Shown here piece after piece: positions 59,164 to 64,000 of a stretch of 64,000 bases of DNA. The DNA is from Furfurilactobacillus milii (GTDB taxonomy: Bacteria > Bacillota > Bacilli > Lactobacillales > Lactobacillaceae). The stretch lies in contig NZ_WEZQ01000005.1 of the NCBI RefSeq assembly GCF_009864005.1, positions 186,408 to 250,407 of the forward strand, written 5' to 3'. The position numbers and the translations under genes were made by a program. Position 1 is the stretch's first letter. Every line of letters starts with the position of its first letter. Under the pieces are notes generated by a model, which ran no database searches, had not been told where the DNA came from, and saw nothing but the letters and a program-made list of their open reading frames with translations.

Positions 59164-61095
59164 ATGCAGTTATTTTTTGCAATTATGCTTTTATTATTAG
59201 CCGTTGTTCCGGCACAAATATTGTTCCAAAAATTTGATAAAATTCCGATTTCTTTTTGCCAAATTGCGATTGGCTGGATATTATCTTATTTTCCGCTTTA
59301 TCAAAACTTTACAATTAAGCCGGAGATCTTTTTATTAGTGGTTATCTCAACTCTGATGTTCAGTGATAGCCGCCGGGTTAATCTAGGGAGATTTGCACGT
59401 TCATTACGATCCACGTTATCACTAGCTATTACTTTAGTTGTAACGTCCGTCTTAGTTGTTGGTACCGTTGCTCATTTGATTACGCCACAATTGAGTGGGT
59501 TTGGCGGCTTTATGCTAGCTGCAATTCTTTCACCGACTGACGCCGTGGCCTATCAATCAATTACTGCAGGAAGGCCATTTCCCCAATATTTAGATAATAT
59601 GTTGCAAAATGAATCACTATTAAATGACGCCTCTGGACTTGTGGCTTTTAATTTGGCATTGAGTGCTTTAACAACTGGACATTTTTCACTAGCCAGTGGT
59701 ATTGGTGATTTTATCTATGTATTCATCGGTGGCATAATACTGGGATTAATACTTGGCTGGTTGTTTATGTTTTGTCGGCGTTGGTTGATTATTCATGAAA
59801 TAAACACCAATATGATTATTGTGCCATATATTATGGCAACACCATACATCGTTTATTTTATCGCTGAAGAATTAAAGATGTCTGGAATTTTGGCTGTTGT
59901 GGCGGCTGGGTTATTGCGTACTTGGGAACAAAATAATTGGCAATTGAGCACCGCTCAAACTCAGAATACGGATTTTGCGGTGGAGGGCATGGTAAACTCA
60001 ATTCTCAATGGTGCTGTTTTTGTCATTATGGGTCTTAATTTACCAAGTATTATTAAACTTGCAAGTACTTACGATGTTTCGATTAGCAAAACTATTTTTC
60101 TTGGTATTATTTTGTATTTGGTTTTATTCGGTCTGCGTGTGTTTTGGTTTTCTTCAGGGATTGTTCCTAAAAAAACTAATCAGCATAAGAATGGAATTAT
60201 TAATGGTTTATTAGCAGGAATCAATGGTGTCCATGGAACTGTAACTCTAATGATGGCTTTGTCGATTCCGTCAACTGTAACCGGCTTAGCAGTTGATTTG
60301 AGAGCCACCATTATTCTGATAACTTTAACAGTTGTAATACTGAGTATGTTGATGCCAATGCTTGTTACGCCATTGCTTTTAAATGCCTATCCGAAAACGC
60401 CGCGTCATCACAGTGAAAAACAGGTTATTTGGCAAGAACTTGTTCAGGATAGTTTGCGTCGAATTGAAAGTTTACGGCTTAGTGAGGATGTCCAAAATTA
60501 TTTGAGAGTCTTAATTGTGACACAAAGAAAATTGCCGCGTGTTAGCCAAAAAAAATTACTCAATTTATACCGAGAAACAGACAAACTTGAAAATATGGCA
60601 ACACAAAAATTATTACAAACAAATACCATTACTCAAAGTGCTAGTGAATATCATGCAGGCATTATTAAACGTGAAGTAATGAATCAACAATTGACCCCTT
60701 GGGCTGCCATTATTTATTGGTGGAAAGTTTTAAGTAGTACGGCTGCCTCGAAACAAAGGGCTGCTGCAACAGTTTCTGACAAGACATTATTTCAACAACA
60801 AGAACAAATCGAATTAGCAAGTTACCATAAGATAATGCAGTACCTCCTTAAACAGAATTCAGGTTCTCCAGAAGCCAATATTTTAGCTAGAATCTATGTA
60901 ACTCGTCACGATGACACCTCAACTGTAGAAAAAGTGAATCAGGAACGATTTTATATGATTCAACTCTTTTCTAGTGAAATTGAGTATGTAAGGCAACAAT
61001 ATTGGCGGAATCGTTTAACGCTCAGTGAAAGCCGCTCAATGATATATGATATTAGTCTGCAACAGACAATTTTTATTCGTAGGCATTTCGATTGA
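59164..61095 (+). CDS. CPA1 family Na+/H+ antiporter
   Basis: 643 residues: about twelve membrane segments in the first ~410 residues and a long cytoplasmic C-terminal domain (about 415-643) rich in charged helices. Family motifs include AAILSPTDAVAYQSI and NESLLNDASGLVAFN with the ion-binding Asp (ND), and GVHGTVTLMMALSIP. Such proteins export sodium (or potassium) for protons and regulate cytoplasmic pH, useful in acid-producing lactobacilli. ATG 59164 follows TTAGGAGGC; an upstream start at 59077 lacks a ribosome site. Last gene of the accessory block. Confidence 0.93.
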   Translation: MQLFFAIMLLLLAVVPAQILFQKFDKIPISFCQIAIGWILSYFPLYQNFTIKPEIFLLVVISTLMFSDSRRVNLGRFARSLRSTLSLAITLVVTSVLVVGTVAHLITPQLSGFGGFMLAAILSPTDAVAYQSITAGRPFPQYLDNMLQNESLLNDASGLVAFNLALSALTTGHFSLASGIGDFIYVFIGGIILGLILGWLFMFCRRWLIIHEINTNMIIVPYIMATPYIVYFIAEELKMSGILAVVAAGLLRTWEQNNWQLSTAQTQNTDFAVEGMVNSILNGAVFVIMGLNLPSIIKLASTYDVSISKTIFLGIILYLVLFGLRVFWFSSGIVPKKTNQHKNGIINGLLAGINGVHGTVTLMMALSIPSTVTGLAVDLRATIILITLTVVILSMLMPMLVTPLLLNAYPKTPRHHSEKQVIWQELVQDSLRRIESLRLSEDVQNYLRVLIVTQRKLPRVSQKKLLNLYRETDKLENMATQKLLQTNTITQSASEYHAGIIKREVMNQQLTPWAAIIYWWKVLSSTAASKQRAAATVSDKTLFQQQEQIELASYHKIMQYLLKQNSGSPEANILARIYVTRHDDTSTVEKVNQERFYMIQLFSSEIEYVRQQYWRNRLTLSESRSMIYDISLQQTIFIRRHFD

Positions 61096-61152
61096 GCAAA
61101 AGACGAGATTATATTTCTACATGGATTATTAAATCAAGAGTAACTAGATACT

Positions 61153-61183
61153 TTGGGCAAAATCTTAACAAAGATGGTAGAAT
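61153..61183 (+). promoter_or_regulatory. Probable rbgA promoter
   Basis: TTGGGC at 61153-61158 and TAGAAT at 61178-61183 with a TGG extension, 19 bp apart (long); 111 bp before rbgA. Confidence 0.4.
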
Positions 61184-61294
61184 TAGTTTTGCTAACAATT
61201 CAGTTATGATACTTTTAAGAAATACCGAGCTTGTGTCAATAATATATGAAATTACAATCTCAAAAAATATTTTTCACGAAAGGGGATGAAACCC

Positions 61295-62185
61295 ATGGCT
61301 ACTATTCAATGGTATCCCGGTCATATGGCGAAGGCCATTCGCCAATTGCGAGAAAACTTAAAGGTTATTGACATTGTATTTGAACTAGTTGATGCACGAA
61401 TTCCGGAGTCATCACGGAATCCGGAATTACGGGCTACAGTGGCCCAAAAGCCAACCCTCTTGATCCTCGAAAAAAGTGATTTGGCTGATCCCAAAATCAC
61501 TGGAGAATGGGTGCGATATTACCGTGAACACAATCAACCCGTTATTGCGATTGATGTGAACGATCGAAAATTAGTGGGCAATCTTGTTAAAGCCGCTCGC
61601 GAAGTCTTAAAAACACAACAGGAGCGGGCGGAAGCCAAGGGGATTCAAAAACCTGTTATTCGTGCTGTAATGGCAGGTATCCCCAACGTCGGCAAATCGA
61701 CTTTGTTGAATCGATTGGTTAATAAAAAAGTTGCCATCACTGGTGATCGGCCTGGTGTAACTAAGAAGCAACAGTGGCTGAAGGCTAACGAAGAACTTCA
61801 ACTGTTGGATACACCTGGTGTCCTGTGGCCCAAGTTTGAAGATCCTCTGGTTGGTAAAAAGCTCGCTTTGACGGGAGCAATCAAGGATTCTTTGTTTGCC
61901 AAGGACGATGTGGCACTATATGCAATCAAATTTATGCGTGAGCACAATCAAACTGATCGATTAGCTGAACGATATCATTTAACAGATGATGAACTGACGC
62001 TTAGTGACGTTGATCTATTATTGGCTATTACTAAACGACTGGGCTTTAAAGATGATTATGACCGGGCGAGTGAACGTTTGATTTTTGACTTGCGCAAGGG
62101 CAAGTTAGGTCGGTTTACGTTTGACACTACCGATGAATTATCTGAAGAATCAGATGATAGCGTGTCCGAGGCGGATCATGAGTGA
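61295..62185 (+). CDS. rbgA: Ribosome biogenesis GTPase RbgA (YlqF)
   Basis: Circularly permuted GTPase required for late 50S subunit assembly. The 296-residue protein opens with [12 protein letters not shown]; the G motifs are in permuted order: LEKSDLADP-type G4 (about residues 58-65), then G1 [14 protein letters not shown] (about 126-139), and [10 protein letters not shown] (G3). A C-terminal helical ANTAR-like domain follows. ATG 61295 follows AAAGGGG; the ATG at 61286 is too close to it. It reopens the conserved backbone after the accessory block and overlaps rnhB. Confidence 0.97.
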   Translation: MATIQWYPGHMAKAIRQLRENLKVIDIVFELVDARIPESSRNPELRATVAQKPTLLILEKSDLADPKITGEWVRYYREHNQPVIAIDVNDRKLVGNLVKAAREVLKTQQERAEAKGIQKPVIRAVMAGIPNVGKSTLLNRLVNKKVAITGDRPGVTKKQQWLKANEELQLLDTPGVLWPKFEDPLVGKKLALTGAIKDSLFAKDDVALYAIKFMREHNQTDRLAERYHLTDDELTLSDVDLLLAITKRLGFKDDYDRASERLIFDLRKGKLGRFTFDTTDELSEESDDSVSEADHE

Positions 62186-62969
62186 AACTAAGCCGAAAAA
62201 AACATCGATTGCGATGCTACGCGAACAATTAGCTCATGTTCAGCAAGCCGACGATCCGTTGTTAGCTGCATTAGCGGCTGATCCACGAAAAGGTGTTGCG
62301 TCGCTGTTACTGCAGACAAACCGGCGATTAACGGCACAAGCTAATGCCGAAGCAGCTTTTGAACAACGTTTGCAACTGGAACGAGCTTGCTGGGCAAAGG
62401 GACAGTCATTAGTTGCTGGCATTGATGAAGTCGGTCGTGGCCCCTTGGCTGGTCCGGTGGTGACATGTGCAATTGAATTGCCACATAATTTTCACCTACT
62501 GGGTGTTAATGATTCCAAACAGTTAACTGCGCATGAGCGGGAAGCACTGTATCCCCAAATTTTATCCGCCTGTGTTGGTGTTGGCATTGGCATTGCTTCG
62601 CCAAAGCAAATTGACCATTTGAATATTTATCAAGCAACGCGGGTGGCCATGCGTGATGCCGTACTAGCATTGCCGCAACAGCCGGATGCGTTATTGATTG
62701 ATGCGATGCAAATCGACGTGCCAATGCCGCAGCAAAAGCTTATCAAGGGTGATGCGCGTTCCGTCAGTATCGGTGCAGCCAGCATCGTCGCTAAAGTTTA
62801 CCGTGACCATTTGATGTCGATGTATGATCGCGTTTATCCAGGGTATAATTTTGCACAAAATGACGGCTACGGAACCGCTGCTCATTTAGCTGCCCTCGAT
62901 CAGCTTGGCGTGACACCAATTCACCGCCGGTCGTTTAGTCCGGTCACTAAAAGATTGCATCAAAATTAA
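62178..62969 (+). CDS. rnhB: Ribonuclease HII
   Basis: Removes ribonucleotides from DNA and RNA primers. The 263-residue protein has a ~70-residue N-terminal extension typical of lactobacilli and then the catalytic domain: [16 protein letters not shown] (the DEVGR acidic pair, about residues 79-83), [19 protein letters not shown] and [17 protein letters not shown] 62178 overlaps the rbgA stop by 8 bp, so it is translationally coupled; an in-frame 62121 start is too far upstream. Confidence 0.96.
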   Translation: MSETKPKKTSIAMLREQLAHVQQADDPLLAALAADPRKGVASLLLQTNRRLTAQANAEAAFEQRLQLERACWAKGQSLVAGIDEVGRGPLAGPVVTCAIELPHNFHLLGVNDSKQLTAHEREALYPQILSACVGVGIGIASPKQIDHLNIYQATRVAMRDAVLALPQQPDALLIDAMQIDVPMPQQKLIKGDARSVSIGAASIVAKVYRDHLMSMYDRVYPGYNFAQNDGYGTAAHLAALDQLGVTPIHRRSFSPVTKRLHQN

Positions 62970-63002
62970 TTTGCAATTGCTTTTGATATAACAATAATTA
63001 GT

Positions 63003-63038
63003 AACCGCCGATTCTTTTAAAAAGAGCCGGTTTTTTAT
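63003..63038 (+). terminator. Terminator of rbgA-rnhB
   Basis: AACCG/CGGTT closing pairs with an inner TTCTTTTAAAAAGA stem, followed by six T. Confidence 0.75.
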
Positions 63039-63149
63039 TTTGCAGCGAACATTGCTGGAACGAAATTCGTATGTTAAGTCGTCAGGATAAAGTTATTAAG
63101 AACTGTTCATGTGCTTGTCTTGATCACAAGATGTTAACGGAGGCTACGC

Positions 63150-64000
63150 ATGGAAAGATTGCTACAAACAATTAACCGGGATGCATTAATTCGACTTCAA
63201 TTTATGCCTGGTGTGGGCTTAGCTGGGCGACGCAAAGTTTGGCAATTCATGCAGGCAGAGCCGAATGTGCTGCTAACCCTAACAAATTTACTGGACTGCT
63301 TAGCTTTGCCAGAAATAAAGGCCGAGCAGCTAGCTAACTGTTGGCGTGATTCACAGTTGTCAAATACAATTACGCGCAATCACCAGTTCGGCAAGGTGAC
63401 GACTATTCTCGATGAAGATTATCCCACGTATTTAAAAGAAATGTACGCTGCCCCGCTGGTATTATTTAGTCGTGGCAATTGGCAGTTGACTCAGCAAGCC
63501 GGACTGGCCGTTGTTGGCGCGCGTCAAGCAACGGCATATTCGTATACGACCCTTAAGCAGTGGTTGCCAGCCGTCATTGCAACAAAGATCCCGATTATTT
63601 CTGGATTGGCAGTAGGCGTTGATGCGCTTAGTCACCAACTAGCTGTTCAGCATAATGGTCACACTATCGGAGTCATTGGTACTGGGTTAGACATTGCCTA
63701 TCCAGCAGCCAATCGTTCTTTGCAACAAACCTTGATGCAAACTCAGTTAGTCATTAGTGAGTATCCGCTTGGCACCGGGCCAGCACGCCATCGCTTCCCT
63801 GAACGCAACCGAATTATCGCTGGTCTGGCACAAAGCGTCTTAGTGACAGAGGCCGCAATTCATTCTGGTAGCTTGATTACTGCTAATATTGGTCTTCAAG
63901 AAAACCGAAACGTGATGGCGATTCCCGGTCGGGTGACAGACCCATTGTCCGCTGGTTGCAACGCATTAATTAGTGCTGGCGCAACTCCCGTTTGCAATGT
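63150..64000 (+). CDS. dprA: DNA-processing protein DprA (3' end outside window)
   Basis: Single-stranded-DNA-binding, RecA-loading protein used in natural transformation. ATG 63150 follows AACGGAGG. About 283 codons are open to the window end. The N-terminal helix-hairpin-helix part includes IRLQFMPGVGLAGRRK, and the Rossmann-like DprA domain starts near residue 100 (VVGARQAT, then SGLAVGVDALSHQLAVQHNG and GTGLDIAYPAANRSL). SEYPLGTGPARHRFPERNRI is the characteristic ssDNA-binding block. Its presence near rbgA-rnhB is the standard lactobacillar order; topA would be expected next. Competence itself is not implied. Confidence 0.95.
   Translation, partial: MERLLQTINRDALIRLQFMPGVGLAGRRKVWQFMQAEPNVLLTLTNLLDCLALPEIKAEQLANCWRDSQLSNTITRNHQFGKVTTILDEDYPTYLKEMYAAPLVLFSRGNWQLTQQAGLAVVGARQATAYSYTTLKQWLPAVIATKIPIISGLAVGVDALSHQLAVQHNGHTIGVIGTGLDIAYPAANRSLQQTLMQTQLVISEYPLGTGPARHRFPERNRIIAGLAQSVLVTEAAIHSGSLITANIGLQENRNVMAIPGRVTDPLSAGCNALISAGATPVCN

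Noticed and set aside
35825-61285. Prophage or integrative element as explanation of the accessory block
   Set aside because: No integrase, structural phage genes, conjugation genes or flanking direct repeats were seen; only an IS fragment.
61092-61289. 64-residue frame between the antiporter gene and rbgA
   Set aside because: Starts at TTG without ribosome site, overlaps the antiporter stop and the rbgA promoter; composition is not protein-like.
1-64000. CRISPR arrays, tRNA or rRNA genes
   Set aside because: No regularly spaced repeats and no cloverleaf or rRNA sequence was noticed by eye; a tRNAscan-SE or Infernal run would be decisive.

Overview
The window is chromosomal DNA of a low-to-mid GC Firmicute and reads as a lactobacillus (family Lactobacillaceae). 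The family-typical gene orders dnaG-rpoD-trmK, dnaE-pyk, cvfB-xerD-ribT-scpA-scpB-rluB, ribU, recQ-LysM-cmk-rpsA-der-hup, cca-ABC-F-thyA-dfrA, degV-yozE and rbgA-rnhB-dprA are all visible. dnaE is followed directly by pyk with no pfkA between them, and pyk encodes a short 473-residue enzyme. That suggests an obligately heterofermentative (phosphoketolase) lactobacillus. The sequence alone does not fix the genus.

Layout. 1-35.9 kb is an almost unbroken housekeeping backbone, mostly on the plus strand: replication and transcription (dnaG end, rpoD, dnaE, scpAB, recQ, hup), translation and RNA modification (trmK, rluB, rpsA, der, cca, ABC-F), peptide and nucleotide metabolism (pepT, cmk, thyA, dfrA), pyk, an FMN-riboswitch-controlled riboflavin transporter and several membrane or cell-surface proteins. 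Minus-strand exceptions are a DUF2929 protein, a degenerate Xer-like recombinase, a YitT protein and a hemolysin-III protein. A 650-bp gene-free stretch after hup carries two diverged inverted copies of a ~90-bp structured element.

35.9-61.3 kb is an accessory block of about 25 kb between yozE and rbgA. It holds, in order: (i) an XRE regulator and five secreted or membrane-anchored proteins of unknown function; (ii) a TetR-regulated extended SDR reductase; (iii) a LysR regulator, a DMT/YdcZ transporter, three NAD(P)-binding Rossmann proteins (two are tandem paralogues) and a PfpI/Hsp31-like protein; (iv) a catabolite-controlled sugar operon (FucP-like permease, DUF4432 epimerase-like protein, FGGY kinase, SorC-type regulator whose best-placed start codon is ATA); (v) a TMEM175-like channel, an IS3 remnant and a dead aldo/keto reductase; (vi) a LysR regulator facing an intact aldo/keto reductase, with near-identical 17-bp palindromes upstream of the live and dead reductases; (vii) a cyclophilin-like protein, an SDR and a CPA1 Na+/H+ antiporter. 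The recurring theme is regulator-plus-oxidoreductase modules, as expected for small-molecule detoxification or redox niche adaptation.

61.3-64 kb returns to the backbone: rbgA, rnhB and the start of dprA, which runs off the window. I found no tRNA, rRNA, CRISPR array, intact prophage or intact insertion sequence. Many promoters have an extended -10 (TGn before TATAAT-like boxes), and most transcription units end in clear hairpin-plus-T terminators.
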